From NCBI RefSeq assembly GCF_037975245.1, contig NC_092580.1, positions 27,247,501-27,311,500 of the forward strand: a stretch of 64,000 bases of DNA. Direction: 5' to 3'. Shown one piece after another: positions 13,101-28,100 of this stretch (within the stretch, counting starts at the first letter, position 1; each line of letters opens with the position of its first letter). Origin of the DNA: Apostichopus japonicus. Taxonomy: Eukaryota > Echinodermata > Holothuroidea > Aspidochirotida > Stichopodidae. Below the pieces are notes generated by a model. That model saw only the letters and a list, made by a program, of their open reading frames with translations, was not told the DNA's origin and ran no database searches. The translations under genes were made by a program, and so were the position numbers.

Positions 13101-16100
13101 CTGAGTGATGGTATGCTTCTTTATTTTTCCAATATTTTGAAAGCAGTCCATCTTCGTCTCTGGTGCCTATCTCTCTCTCTCTATCTCTCTATCTCTATTT
13201 CTTTCGTACATCTTTTCTCTCATATGTGAAAGGGGACATCATTAGACTAGTTAAAATGGAACCATTTTTCATATGGGAACATTTTTTTCTTTCAATATTC
13301 CGCACAGTGTCGTCACTTCATATTCGACACATTTTCTACAAAATTCTGTTTTTTGCGACACTGTGACGTCGGTCCGTCGGTTATTTTTCAATTCCCAAAT
13401 GTAATGACGCACTTCTTCTAGCCAGTGCTGCTTGCAGTAAATGATCACTTTGAACTCTGAACAATCATTTCTGCGAAAACAAAACCAAAGTTAAACCGCA
13501 TCTTATTGTTCATAAAATAGTACATTACAGTTTTCTCATATTTTAGCAGTGGCTAATTATTACATTTATACTTCAGTAATTTCACAGCATGGCATGTTTG
13601 ATATCTTAACCATTTTTTTTTTTTGAGAATCTTTGTTTAAACCAAGCATGGGTAGTGTGTGTGTAGTAAACATGACCTAACTATAGCTAGTTTCACATTT
13701 CATACACTCATAAACTCATCATTTCTTCTTTTCTTTTTTCAATTTTACTCTTTTCCTTTTTCAATTTCCTTATTCCATGTCTATGAACTAAAAATGTATT
13801 TACTCGGTGAAAGGTTGAATCTTGAATCATGATATCATGTTTCAGTTTATGGCACAAGCCAAGTCGTAGCATTTGGGATTAGGTTACCGAGTTGCAACAG
13901 ACACTTTGAAAACTTGCTGAACGATGTTTTATTAAGGGACCACACCTATCATGAAGTTTTTGTTTCACAATTGAACAGGATGCTCCATTGATCATTTTAC
14001 AGTCGATACAGCTCATAGGATATATTGTTTGTTTATTTATAGTGTTCCCTTTAGTTTAGTAGAAGATTTTTATGGACTTATATTTATAGGATGGTAATGT
14101 GTGTTTCGATGATTTACTTTAGTTTGTAATATGAAGTGTGACTGGTAATTTATAGCAGAAACATGATTTATTATGGATGATGGTAAATCTAAATGAAAGC
14201 GAGGAACGCAGCTATATTGGATATCGTTGAATACTGAAAGCATTAAAATGTGTATTAATATAATAAGTACTCTATGCAGATGTGGTGGCTGTAGTTTACA
14301 TGTTTAGTCACAGAAGTATATCTGCATGTTACAGAACTTAAGGAAAATATGTTTCAATGTTGCAACATAAGCAAACATAATCTATGAACTTCAAGGCCCA
14401 AAATACACAAGCACTGTTTTTATACTAGTAGTGCAAAAAGAACTATCTTTTTTCAACTGACAAAATAAAAATAATTAATGATCATCAAGTTTCATAGCAT
14501 AAGTATAATGATTTTATTTTTAATTTTTATATGTCATGTCACGGTTTTTGTAGTGTACTGAAAAGAGGAAATCCACTGCTTAACTGCTAAGAGTTGGTGG
14601 AATTCTGTGTAATCCAAAGAACACAAAGTAGGGTGTGATGTGCTATATTCTCAAGTGCACAATGGTATCTTCCCCTCCCTCCCCCCCCCCCAATTTTTAA
14701 GAATAATGCCAAAGTTTGAATTAAAACCCATCCAACTGGAATTTTCCCTTTAGACGTGTTCAAAGACTGTCCTACGGACTTCACCGTGGACACCAAACCA
14801 CTCGGAGTGCCAGTGGACAAAAATCTCATTGGGGCTGACATCACAACACCTTCTGGTAAAAAGCTGAGGCCCATCCTGAAGGACAATGGCGACGATAGTG
14901 TTACATGCTCCTATGTACCAGAGGAACAAGGTAATATGTTTAGACTTTAGCTTGTAGGTCTTATACCTACTACAAGAATCTTGTTTTCTCCCACTTGATT
15001 ACCTTCCCCGATACCCTGTTCCCCCTCCCCCCCCACCCCCACACACTTGTATGCTGGAATTGGAAGGTACGTAGGACATCGTACCAAGCAAGCTTCTATC
15101 CCATCTTAGAAATGTAATCTTTAACGATATACATTATGGGAAGTAAGTCATTCCCCTTTTTTCCCTTTGCACTTACGGTCACTTTGACATCTTGTATGGT
15201 AAATACAAACTGGTTGCCATGTGTATGGTTCATTGTCCTCTCTCACATTGAAGAATAAATTCACACTTAAAAAATTCTGCCAGGGTTTTTTGAAAACAGA
15301 ATTTTCTCCTTTTTGTGTCTTGGCTTTATTCAGGTGAATATAAAATCACTCCCACATTTGCCGGACAACCTCTCGGTAAATCTCAGGGTGCTCCGGTGGG
15401 TAAGAAACCGTACCGGGTGAACTCCTATCCCGGCAACGACCCCACCAAGGTCAAGGCGTACGGCCCCGGACTCCAGAGCGGTATCACCAAGAAACCAGCC
15501 GTCTTCACCGTGGACACCAAGAACGCCGGCAAGGGAGGACTCGGCATCTCGGTGGAAGGTCCAGAAGAGCCGCAGGTCAACTGCAAGGACAACAAAGATG
15601 GCACAGCTACCGTAGAGTACATGCCAACTAAACCAGGCGATTATGTCATCAAGATCGCTTTTGCCGATGAGCCTATCCCAGGTACGGTTTCCTTTCGCTG
15701 TTCTGAAGTACAATACGACAGTCATATTCGTATTTGTATCGTCACGTCGATGTTCAGTGTTTAGTTTCTTAGAATAGGCTTTGAAGAGGCTGGTGGTGTT
15801 CCTTTACAAGAATTTTGGATCATATTTCAAATTGTTGGGATCATATTTCAAATTGTCGGATCGTGTTCAAATTGTGTCGATCCTATGCCTCCTTTAATGA
15901 ACCCCTGTTTGGCTGTGAGATTTGGATATAAAGATTGTGTGTGTAAATAATGAAGAACATACAATTGGTTCCTAAGCTGTACAACTAGAATTTTATACTA
16001 GACATGACAACACATGATTACTACAAACAACTATGTTTTCTGCCTAGTCTAAGATGCAGAACAATTGCAGAATCTTTCATGGAAGATTTAGTATGCACAT

Positions 16101-19100
16101 GTAGGTTGCCACAGCAACAAAGAATTATGAATATGTCCCTTTCTCCTCTTCCCTGGTTTTGAAATAGCCACTTGAAATGTAGTTTTTTTTTTATATTAAC
16201 AGGAAGTCCTTTCAAGCCTCAGATCGTGGACGATGTGGACGCCAGTCAGGTCACAGCCAACGGTCCAGGGCTGAACAAGGAGGTCCGTAAGAACACTCCC
16301 CAGAACTTCAAAGTAGATGCCAGCAAGGCCGGGAAAGCCCCTCTTGAGGTTGATGTCATGCAAGGAAGAGGAGGTATGTCAGCAATATGTAGAAATTTCG
16401 TAATTTTTTTTTATTTTTTTATTTTTTTAAAATATTTTTTGTAAATATTTTTTGTGTGTGGTTAGTTTCGAATATCTCCAATTTTGTTGTTTATCAACCT
16501 TATAGTATGTCGAAGTGATTCAAAGGTTATTACACAAAACTACAGCTAATTAATCTGGTAAAATCATGTTGTATCTGCATATTTAAGTGAATGTTTGAAT
16601 CTCTATAAACGCATATCACCTATCATAAAAGTATAGAACCTACCACAGAATAAGTATTAGGCTTTGTTGAAATAGTCTTTTGGAGGAAAAAGGACGTTAC
16701 CAGCATTGATAAGACGTACAGTTATTAAGAAAGTTATTCTGAACACATTGCATATTATTTAACGCCTGCCAGTATTGCTGTACCCTTGCCAGGATTCATA
16801 TGTGACCTTCTAATCGTTCGGGTTGTTGCCATAAATATGAAACATATTTAGTGTCTGAACATAATATGTTATACCTGAACATAGTATGCAATACCTGAAC
16901 ACAGTATGCAATACCTGAACACACAAAACAAAAAGTTTGCAGTCTTAAAAAGAAAGGTTTTGGCACAGGCAAAAGTTGTTTATTTATTAATTCAGTTTTC
17001 CTATTAGAACTATGAGCTGACAGACAGATATGGTAAATGGTGCCTTCTTGCTTATATCAAACACTGAATGTCAATGATGAGTAAGTTTTCCTTTTTCCTT
17101 CCGTTTTCAGGAGCGCCAGTGAAACCAAAGATAACGGATAACTTTGACGGTACCTACGATGTCAGCTATGTCCCCACTGTAGAAGGACGGGCGCAAATCG
17201 ATATCAAGTATGGAGGAAAAGAAATTCCCAACAGGTTAGATTATGTTTTGCTTTGGCAGATTCTTTAATAAATTAATGCAGAAGGAAGTGTGTGGGGTGT
17301 GTGGAGGCGGGGGGTGGGAGGTACGGGGAGTGAGGGTAGGACTCTTATTTTCATGGTAACTTTTATAGGACATTGTGACATATATTTTATAAGGATAAAG
17401 CTCTTTAGTAGTAAAGCCAGGATAAACATTTTCAAGAATATTGAGTGTACTTCATTATTTTATGCGCTACATTGGTGTATAGTCCTGGTTTCAACCAGAT
17501 TCACACGTTTGTAAATTATGACCTACCTAATCACTTGTTGTTTTTCAAGATAGTTATTCCTCTCTAAATATCTTATACATTCGTAAATATCCGGTACAAA
17601 CTGTCTTCCTTTTACCTAGGTCTTCATGACACTTTTGCTTTCTCATTTACCTGTCTGTATTTATTCTGTAACCGGCACATACAGACAGGTTACATATCTG
17701 CATGTCTAACCATCTATAGTTGATTGATTTATGAGCAAATATCTCTTCAAGCTATTTTCTTTAAATGACATCAAATCAAATTTGATCATTCAGTTGTTTT
17801 TCTAGACACCAAACTGAAGCCTACTGTTTAACCGTTGCGGTTTATAGTGTTTCTCGTTATCTGATTAAGCAAACACAGCACTCCCACGTGTAGAGGATGT
17901 TATGTAGGTGTCGGTAAATACACTGCACGGTAGTCCATGTTAGACTTGTTAAATATTCAAAGATTATCATGAATATTCAGAGAATTATTATATCTTGCAT
18001 AATTCATATTCACAATAACTTTCTGATTTTTCCCTTCAGCCCTGTGACCACCAAAGTACTGCCACAAGTTGAGCCAGAGAAGGTCAGAATTGATGGCCCA
18101 GGAGTTGAAAAGACTGGCGTGAAGGCCAGTCTGCCCGTAGAGTTCACCGTGGACACCCGTGACGCTGGAGACGCCGACCTTGCCATTGCAATCACGGTAC
18201 GTCCATCGTCTTTCATCTCTTTTGTCCATAAGACAAAAAATGTCTCTGGAATACACAAGACTGCCTGGAAATGAAAGGCAAAATTGTATTGCACAGATGT
18301 GATAGTCTTCTCTTTCAGTATTAAGTGTTTAAGAATATTCAGTGGATTTAAGTATTATTATGTATCACAGCATTACAGGAGACTGGTAACATTTGCTTTT
18401 GGATGTCCTCAGTTAGAAAGACATTCCAGACAAGAAAGGTTATGGATTAATGAAAGAAGAGGACCCCTGACATATCTGTCTTTCAACTCGATCCTTTGAA
18501 CTTTTGTGATCCGGTACCGGTTTCTTTTTGCATAAATATTCCTCTCCTGATTTTCTTTCGGCAGACTCCTGACGGGAAACCAGTTCAGCCGGACATCGTG
18601 GACAATGGGGACGGCACTTACAAGATCAGTTACGTACCCAAGGACGTCGGACCCCACAACGTCACCGTCAAATATGGCGGCGACAATGCAGGGAATTCCC
18701 CATACAGTGTTAAAGTTGTACCCACTGGTGATGCAAGCAAGTGCAGTATCATCGGTAAGTTTTCTCGGTTAGGCCCGTCTCCGACGTTTCTGTTACACAC
18801 TTCATACGAAGATTCCATCTCACTGCTTCCAGTACTTTATAACATCACCTTTTCTTTCAGCTAACAGTGAGACAGTTTCCTTTGGCCAAATTCTTTTAAC
18901 TTCCAGTATGGATTGCTTAAATTTTTCTGCATACTAATTCAAAACTACTGCTTCTTCATTTCTTCGGTGGGGCATTTATCCCTGTTAACTCTGTAAGGCA
19001 AAAAAATTTGAGTTTGAAAGACGAGACGTCAGGAAAGATGACGCCTACGTGACTTTGAACATCAGTGTCTTTCCATTAAATTATTTAGGTATAGAGAAAT

Positions 19101-22100
19101 TCAAAATGAGACCTACACGAGTTGTCTGTCACAGAGGTCTCTAAAGTGTAAGCAATAGCTCATGTTTTGGGTTTGCTTTAATTTTAGTACGCAGTTTATA
19201 ATGTTATTCTTTCTTATTATGAAGACGACCACACACCAGTCTCGAGATGGACCAAATCAGCATTTTCATTCTATAGAGTTCCAAGTTTCCAATTGGCATT
19301 AACTGGCAGGCTGTAGATGTTCTTCTTTCATCTCTAATAATACAGGGACATTTTTTTTTTCTTTGTCTTAGCATTTAATTTTTGCTCGACCTCGCTTCAG
19401 TCCTTAAAAAAGAGTTTTGCTCCCTAAAAGTTGGTTGGTTGTTTTCATCTTTCAAAAGCTGAATGGTTCTCTCGAGATTGAATGCTCTCCTTTGCCGTAT
19501 CTTTTGTCTCTGCCCATGAATACTTGATCAAGTCTTTTGTCTTGTTATGCCTGGTCATTTTTTTAAAAATTTGTCTTTCCTTTCTCTCTACGAAATTTCT
19601 GCTACTTTTAACTTTTGTTCGCAATAATTTCAAATCCCATCCCCCCCCCGCCCCCTTTCCCCATCCCCTCTTTCACCCTAACAGTGATGCTCATGTAAAA
19701 TTGAAGACTGGCTGAATAAAATCAAATGGCTGTGAAGTCAAGAGCTTCTCTGAACTTCACATGACTCTCCCAAGATATCTTTTCAAGTAAAGCTTGATAT
19801 GTTTTTAAAGAAATTGCAGTATGACTTCCAATTTTTGATTGAGATCCAAAAATTCTTGCGTTGAAAAACCGGCTGCATAATCATGTAACATTTAGAGCAT
19901 GCTCAATTCTATGCCTCCCAGCTTTGACACAGAGGAGAGGAGTTCCTTGCACAAATTAACTTGTAACAAAGAACGGCGCTTGTAAATAGCACAACCGATG
20001 CTTAACGTCTCGCCGATGGAAAATGCGTTCGTTTGTAAAGCTTCCTCCAGGGAAGAATGGCTTAAATATATTAGCATGAATGGTTGCCTCTTTACACCAA
20101 TAACAAAACTTTTGTGTTTTATTGATGACAGTTGTTGTATTTTACTTCATAAATAATATTGATAAAGCCGTGTGCCCAGAAGTCGTTAATATTCAATCTA
20201 GAGTAGTTTTTAGGAAGCCATACAGTACCAATTTAGTCAAGAAGCAGATCCAAATCGGGTACACGGTGGCAGAATATATCACAGCCAGTCTTCTCAGAGC
20301 ACCATATCGTCATGTTTTCTCTTTCCCATCCCCCCGGCGTTTCCCTCTCAAATGTTCTTTCTTTGACACTCGGAGACTTCTCCTCTTCTCTGGACGTATT
20401 TTAATATGTCGTTTTGATCTTGTTGCATCTTTTCCTTTTCCTAAGTAACAGAACTTTTCTCTTCTCTCTCAACAACAACAACAAGAAAAAAGTAACACAA
20501 AAGTAAAATAAACACGCCTGCTCTTAGTTGCATTCTTTCCTCTTCCGTCCAAATAACCCGGTTGATCCTGTAAACTACAGGTGTCCGCAGCGGGAATTAT
20601 GAAATCCCCGTACGCCGGGGCAGCGTCAGCCAGGAAAAAACCAAAAAGACGACGACTACCACCACCCGCACCACCACGACTAAAGGTGCCCACGGTGTCC
20701 TTGGTGGGTCATCTCCTTCTGCATTCAACGTGTGATGTGATTTTAATAGTGCCCTTTGACTTGCTTCTTATCCTTTGCTTATCACATGATCAACATTCCA
20801 TCTCGAGAGGGTGTGGAGATGGGAGGTAGCATGGTTGAGATCAAATGAAATATAGGATTTGTGGAAAGGGGGGGGTGGGGAGAGCAGGGGAGACGTAACG
20901 AGTGGAGGCGCGGGAATGCTGAAAGGAAGGGAAAAATATCTGGAGCGTGTGCCTAATTCTAAACATTGAGTATAATTGATGTGATGCTATGGGCATATAT
21001 GCAGGAAGTGCTGGTTGGGGTTGGAGAATTCTTCCTTCATCTCAATTAAATTTTCCCAACATTGTTTGCGTTTTTGCGAAATTGAACGTTTGATTCCTTC
21101 TGTACCGTTACCATGGTGATGAAGTCTACCACACTTTCTTGGATATTATAAGTGGGGATTAGGATCCCCTTGGCAATATGCATCAAAGCTAATTGCATTA
21201 CCTCATAACATCATAACCGTTGCCAGTGGCATCTCGGGGCGGTGAATGTTTATTTCGGGCAGTCATAAAAGGCTTAGAGGTGATATGCATTTGTACATGC
21301 TTGCAGACGGACAATGCTTGACGAAGGCTTCAGTAACCGGGGGTGATAGGAGAGCAGATGTTGGAACATTGATCTTGTGATGACCATGTGCCTACAGAAC
21401 TAACATGTGCACAATATTGTGTAGCGCATCTTCTAACCTTTAGTTCTCTCTACTGACTTTCCACTAACAGATACCCTACCTCAGTAAGCTAACAGCAACC
21501 TTTATTATGATATAAATTACATCCCTATATGTACCCCCCTTTGAATGTCTTGTAATACCCTCTTCTGAATCCATTGATGTTTTTGAACAAATTGTGTATT
21601 TTTTCAGTTCTTAGTCATTACTATTTCCGTTTTTTTTTTTAAATTATTTGTGCTGCTGTAAATGTCACAGGGTTTCTTAAGCATAGATCATATATATGTT
21701 TGTTGTGATACCGTTATTTATAGGTCAAGCATGTTCTCGCTTAAAACAGTCCGTGTTTTAACGTGCTCAATATATTTCCTCGTTGTCCGTCGTCATGGAC
21801 AGCTGTAGGAATGAGTAATTGTCGTCTTTGGTCATCTAGAAAAGAATAGGGGGGGGGGGATAGTCTTTACTCAAACAAACAAGACAAAAGAGTGTTTTTA
21901 TTTGGGGGGGTAGGGGGTGGGGGAGGGTTGCTATTAGAAGAAATATGAAATGATTTATCTTTGCTGTGATCAATGTATGTATTCATAATTTGATGTGAAT
22001 TGTAGTGGACCAATACTTTTCTTAGAATAAGTCCAAGCTCCACAGTCTTCTAAGAAAAATTTTGCAAACTGGATGAGGATAAAATTAAGGATTAGTATCC

Positions 22101-25100
22101 AAATATGGAAAACGTAGGCATACTGGTGAAATGTTACTGAACTGTGCGAGTTTTCGATGTACTAGTTTTTGTGCACTTTTCTTGACTTCGAAGTCTCAAA
22201 ATATAAAATAGCAAAAACAGCACAAAAGGGTGGTCCCGTTGAATCAAGTTTAGCGAATGTTAAAAACGGTGACTCTTAATTTGGTACATTAAAATTAGCA
22301 TCATGGTAGAGAAAAACATTTTTTAACCGTTCAACAGAGGAGACCGTTACGAAGACTGTCACAGTGGAGGAGGAGACCGTCATCAAGGTCAATTCAAAGG
22401 ATGCTGGACCCGGTCGCGTCACCTGCACCATCGTCGGACCCGACGGACAGGAGGTACCAGACGTCCAGGTCAGGGACAATGGAGACGGCACTTTTGACAT
22501 CATTTGGACTTGTCCAGCTCCGGGAGACTATGAGGTGGATCTCCGCTTTGGTGGTCAGTCACTCACCGGTGGACCAATCACCGTCCACGTAAGTTGCATT
22601 CTTTGAATTACCGATTTAAGGCTCTGTGGGTAGGGGTGGGGTTGGCAGCAGGGAAGGGCCGAGAGGGGGAATCATATGACTTGGAGGAGGATGATATATT
22701 TCCCAAGCAAGTGCATCATCTTTTAAAATTGATATATGTATGTCAGCCAACTGTCTTTTAGACTAACAGAAATGGAATGTGTTAACCATTCCTAGACAAT
22801 AGAAAAAAAACCGAGGTGCTGCTCAATGCTCGATATTTGTACTGAGATATCTTAGTGCAAATTGTGAAGAATGCTTTATTTCTCGTTACGTCTTTGAAAG
22901 TCTAGAATAACCCGGGCACAAACAGGATTGGTGTCCTCATAGATTAGAGTGAATGGTAGTTATGTCCTTGTGCACTTCCAAGCTTGATCACTGTTAAACT
23001 GAAAAGCAATTGCGATCCTGGCGACAGAATTATGCACATGCCGTGCGCCTCCACGCAGCTGTGATAAACAACTGGCACAGGCACGATGGCCTGATTAATT
23101 AATGACCAGAAACTGATCCATAGAGTTGACAGTCTTGTTGCTATTTTGGGAATTCTGGGAAAGATAAGTTGATTTGAGGCACTACTGTGATGTAAGGATG
23201 AATGCAATCTCTCTGTGCACGGCTTACCTCATATTTCTGATGTACCTTGTTTTGAATGCAAACAATAGTTACATCACATGACAGGAAAAGCGTTGCAACA
23301 AATTTGGAATGAAGTCAATACAGTTTAACTCAATTGTTTTGATAGCTTGTCTATTTGGAATATTTATTTTTTTAAATGTCGAGTGGTAAGCAGATGTTTG
23401 ATGATTTATTCAAGATTAATGCCGAGGGAAAATCTGAAAGGAGGAGAAATTTTTCAAAGAGAAAAGCTTTTTAATAATAAAGAATTTTTACTGTAAATAT
23501 GAGTTTTAAATTTTAAAATTGTAAATAGGGATGGCATGATTGTAAACAGGCTGCAGTATGGTTACAAATCGGAAGTCCATAATTAAACTTCAAATGTATC
23601 ATTTCAAAGTTCCTTTGAATCAAAAGTAGTTAACAGAGAAGAGGTACTGAAAGTAGCATAAACCAATGTATGTTATGTAGGATTAATATAAAGTGCTAAT
23701 TTAACAGGTAACTGATGTAAATTTGTAAAGAAAAATGGATATAGCAAAGATGTCTCTGATTGGCTCTGGAAATGTTCTAACCGTATGAGATTCTAACGAG
23801 GGACCTCGGGTAGATCCTGTACTTTGCTATAAACTATAAGTTGGAAGTTTCCTTCACTAGCGACCCATCATACATAAGCGCTCTGCGGTTATTATTACTA
23901 TTGTCAACGTAATGTGACCTTTGCCTTTATAATCATGACAATCTGTGCTGAGAGTGTTTTACATATAGTACTGCTGTAAACTGAGAGAGAATGTAATCAT
24001 AGTACAAAATGAAAACAAAAGAAGACAACATTTCACTGATGATTACGTTGAAAGGTTTGAGCTCTGCCTGCGATAAATACAGAAGAGCTTGTCAGACCGA
24101 GAGGTGTTGGGTTCTTCTGGCTCAGCTGGTATGCCGAATATCCAAGCCCTTAATGCGCCCAATCAAAAAACCCGAGAGGCGAGAAATTCATCTCGGGATG
24201 ATTTGTGAATGAGGGTGTGAAGACGCCCGCTGTGAATCTCTATAACCAAGCTATGTTTCTCGTAGATCAGATTTTGCGAGCGTTGACGTCAATTTTAGTT
24301 TCAATTATCGTCAGATAGAACAGTAATCTTGTCGAGATATCAGATACACAGAGGCAAGCGTTTGGTGTCTGATAATGTGTTTTCTATTAGTTGTTGTAAT
24401 CAGCTGCCGACAGAAGTAATGCAAGCATGTCAGGTATGCCACACTCTATTGATTGTGAACGCTATTTTAGATACGTTGCAGATTTTGTTGCTTGTATTCT
24501 GTCTTGTGGGAGAACCCTTGACTAGGTTAGGTACAGTAAGCTGTTCATCAAAAGTGGGAGCCTTTAACTTCCTACGAATTCTATAAACCGTGAATGTGAT
24601 ACTTTGGTGAGTGCCAGCGAAGGCAGAACAGTAATAAAGTTTCTAAAGAATGTTATAATGGTTAGCTATATATTAAACTTAAAATACAATTGGCAAAATT
24701 AATATTTATGGCAACTGACTGGGAAATTATAATGAATGCCTAAAAAAAAAATAGTGTAGATTGAGGAGGTTTTACATACGTAGAAACCAAATCGAAATAT
24801 TGTTGGCTATTGAAAAGTTTATTCAAATTTTGATTGGTATGGAAAGTTGATTCAAAGTTTTGTTGCCATGGAAACCTTGATCATCCAAGTTTGGACAGAA
24901 GGATATATGACGTGGAGAAGAGGGTCGTAACCATAAATTTGATAGATGGAATTTGAGCAATAGCATTCTCCAAGACACAGAAAACAATACCTCTCCCTTT
25001 GGAATTTACACCCCTGAGGTAGTACAATCTAGGTAATATTAATCTTTATACCAGTGAACATTTTCTTTAACCAGTTTCTCCGACAGCTTCCTTCGAACCG

Positions 25101-28100
25101 CTAGAGATTTAATCGTTCATGTTTTGATAAAGCATCTTACATACTCATGTCAGGTTTTACTATATGATAGTGACCCCACAGAGAGCTTATCACATGCCAT
25201 AAACTCTTAATATCTCTTGGACTATGTAAGCTTACAAAAGCATATAAAATCACTTAATTGTTGTCATTTGGATCTACTCCTTTGGGAGCTTAAAAAGAAT
25301 TTCATGTTGTGATTGGTATCTTCTACTAACATTAATCAATCTTCTACAGTAGCTCTTGTATTGATCTCCCTTAAGTGTAGTCTTAGGAGCATTAATAGCA
25401 GCTGTTGAAGACTAGCTTGCAAGTAAGTCTCACAGTCTATCCCAAAACAGAGAATACATTTGCTAGATTTATCATTCTTTCAATTGTTTCGATGGACAAG
25501 TTAAATCAATTCCAGCTTTCGTCAGCTTGTTGCCTTCAGTCACATCTCCATATCTGGCTACTTTTGTATCTGTGCTATGAGGGAATGATAAACATTTTTG
25601 ATCTTGAATCATGACCCTGGTTACATTTGATATCATCATGCTAAATTGAATGCCAAGAAGCCTAGTGTTATGTCTTCACTGTAGGGATGTCATATAGCAA
25701 AATCATTACCTATTAAGTTCCCTTGATACTTTTGGTCCCATTTTAGCTAAATGTCTGCATCCTAACAAGCAATCCTAAGAGCACAAGTCTCCATAGTATC
25801 GGTTGAACATACATGCTCTAAATTTTACTAAATTTTTAAAATTATATGTTTGACTAATCTAGATGTCTGTGTATGACATTGTCTTGATGTTTGTCTGGGC
25901 ATTAGCGGTAGGCTTTGATTTTTTCATAGTCCATAAGTAATGATTTGAATTCTTCCAAGGATTGAAATACTAACAACCATCAACCCAACCTTTAAGACGG
26001 CCTCTCAGTCGTTGATAAAAGTAGCTGCTAAAAGAGATGTTTTGCCTAGTCAGAACAAAGCAAAACATGTGACATAGAATGACTTAGGCTGTGATTTACA
26101 GTTGCCGAAACACATTCTATGAACAGTGTACATCGGGAGGGAGTGCAACACTTCCCTGTTTACAGGAAAACAGTTTAAGTAGAACCGTTTCTAAGGAAAT
26201 TAATTTAAGTGAACTAGCTGCTGAACAATCTAAAACGAATGTTCAAAAGAAGATATTGTAGTTCTGGTTTGCTTCGTCAAGATTCCCGGGATAATTTCAT
26301 TTGGAATTCTCAAATTTGCAATCTTATTTATCTTTTGCTTGATGCAAACTCATAGTTGATACATATGGCACAGTGCATGTGACTGTACGTTGTTCACCAA
26401 TGCCAAACGTCCATTTTAATCAATTAAATTAAATAATTAGGGAGAGCTGGATCATGAATGTAGAACCTTGACAAAAAAACTATACAAAATTTGTGTCTCA
26501 TTTGGACCAATGAATATCCTTGGCACTTCTAAACAAACATGTCTTGTAACAAGATATCAGAGGAATGTATTGCTTACCCTACAGTCATCAATCAAGGGAG
26601 TTCACCACCACGGCAACCTACGTTATTAAGACACGTGGATTACCAGATCATGTGGTCTTAGGTATGTCAGCTATTAAGTAGTATGTGGGCGCTTACGTGA
26701 TTACTTACATCTGAAGATGTCACATATGGATGAGCCAAATCCGGGTTGACGCAATGTTTTCGTTAATAAACCCTGAGCTAAATTTATCCCCGCGGTTCTA
26801 TATTTATCACACTCGTATCTATATCTGGATTACTCTGGGGACAATTTCTCTGTATGTTGTTTGCTTGCCACCCATGCACTCGTTGGTTTCATACTATTTT
26901 CAGAAAACTCCTTTTGGAGATGGTATGAAAGAGACTTTGACAGGTGCAAATAATGACCTAGCATGTCTGCAAACAAGTAGCTTCCATTCCATGCTGTTTG
27001 CAAAACTGGTTAAACAAAACCAAATACCAAGCGTCAACGAATTGTCAAACCAAAAAAGTTCACAAAAATTGAAATGAAAAAACCATGTCTTCCTTTATTG
27101 TAACCTTTGGGGGAACTTTTTCACCGTTTGTTCCTATCCTAGTCTTAAATATAAAACTATAAAAAAAGACAGCATTTATGTATGTGTGCAATCTCGTAGT
27201 CTGAAAAGCTCAAACAGGGACGTAATCATAGCCTAACATTGTATGTCAATCAAGCTGCGATATTAATTTTCAAAATATTTGGAGAGGCAGAAAACGTTTC
27301 TGTTATCACTAAGATTATTATTAATAATATTTTGGGGTCATGCCAAGTTCAATGCGTTTAAATTTTCAATCGGCTGCAATTGATTCTGCCGTCACTTTTA
27401 TCATCCACATTCTGGTTGTCGCTTAATACAGATTATAATACCCAGTGATTAACCCTAAGCAATATTGACATTCCTATGTGATTGGATTGCATCGGTCAGT
27501 AGCTTTCCTCCGAGTATCATTAGAATCCTTCGAGAGACGGACCCTCGTGATTGGTCAGTCGTTCCATCTCCGGTTTCATCGTTCGTCTCAATAATCTTTG
27601 GGTCTAGCTCCTCGCCTCTCCTCGGTGCAGATCTCTTTTGTAATATCTCGATGGGAATCAATTAAGTCAGGCCTTTTTCTCCTCTCCTCTCCTCTCCACA
27701 ACAAAGTTTGTCTTGTAGAATCCACTCAGTCTTATTAGTTGGCATGTGAGCTATGCGCTATGGCTGAATTTCATGAGCAGCCATTTATGGTGAAGCATGG
27801 CCTGATGCCATGTTGTCTTTCCCACGACCCCTTGGAATCGTAATGCAGTGATTACCTGGGAAAATGGGCTTTCCAGAGTGGTGTTGACAGGTTAAAGGAG
27901 GGTATTGTTAAAAAAAAAGGGGGCAAAAAAGGGTAGAAGTTGTTGGTGTCTGATAAATTCTCTCTTCCAGTTTCTCAATATGAAATCTCTCCTTGACACT
28001 CGTTCACCTTGAAGCCTTACAGCATACCAGAATGCATCACTTTAGTCATCACCACGGTAACATGATCCCCATAATAATTTTGCATTACACATTGGTATGA

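Noticed and set aside
20122-20448. A 108-residue ORF in a filamin intron as an extra exon
   Set aside because: There is no filamin-repeat motif, and the neighbouring exons already join in phase.
26730-27077. A 115-residue ORF in the 13.4-kb intron as a nested gene
   Set aside because: Composition looks random, there is no recognisable domain, and no supporting splice or promoter pattern is seen.
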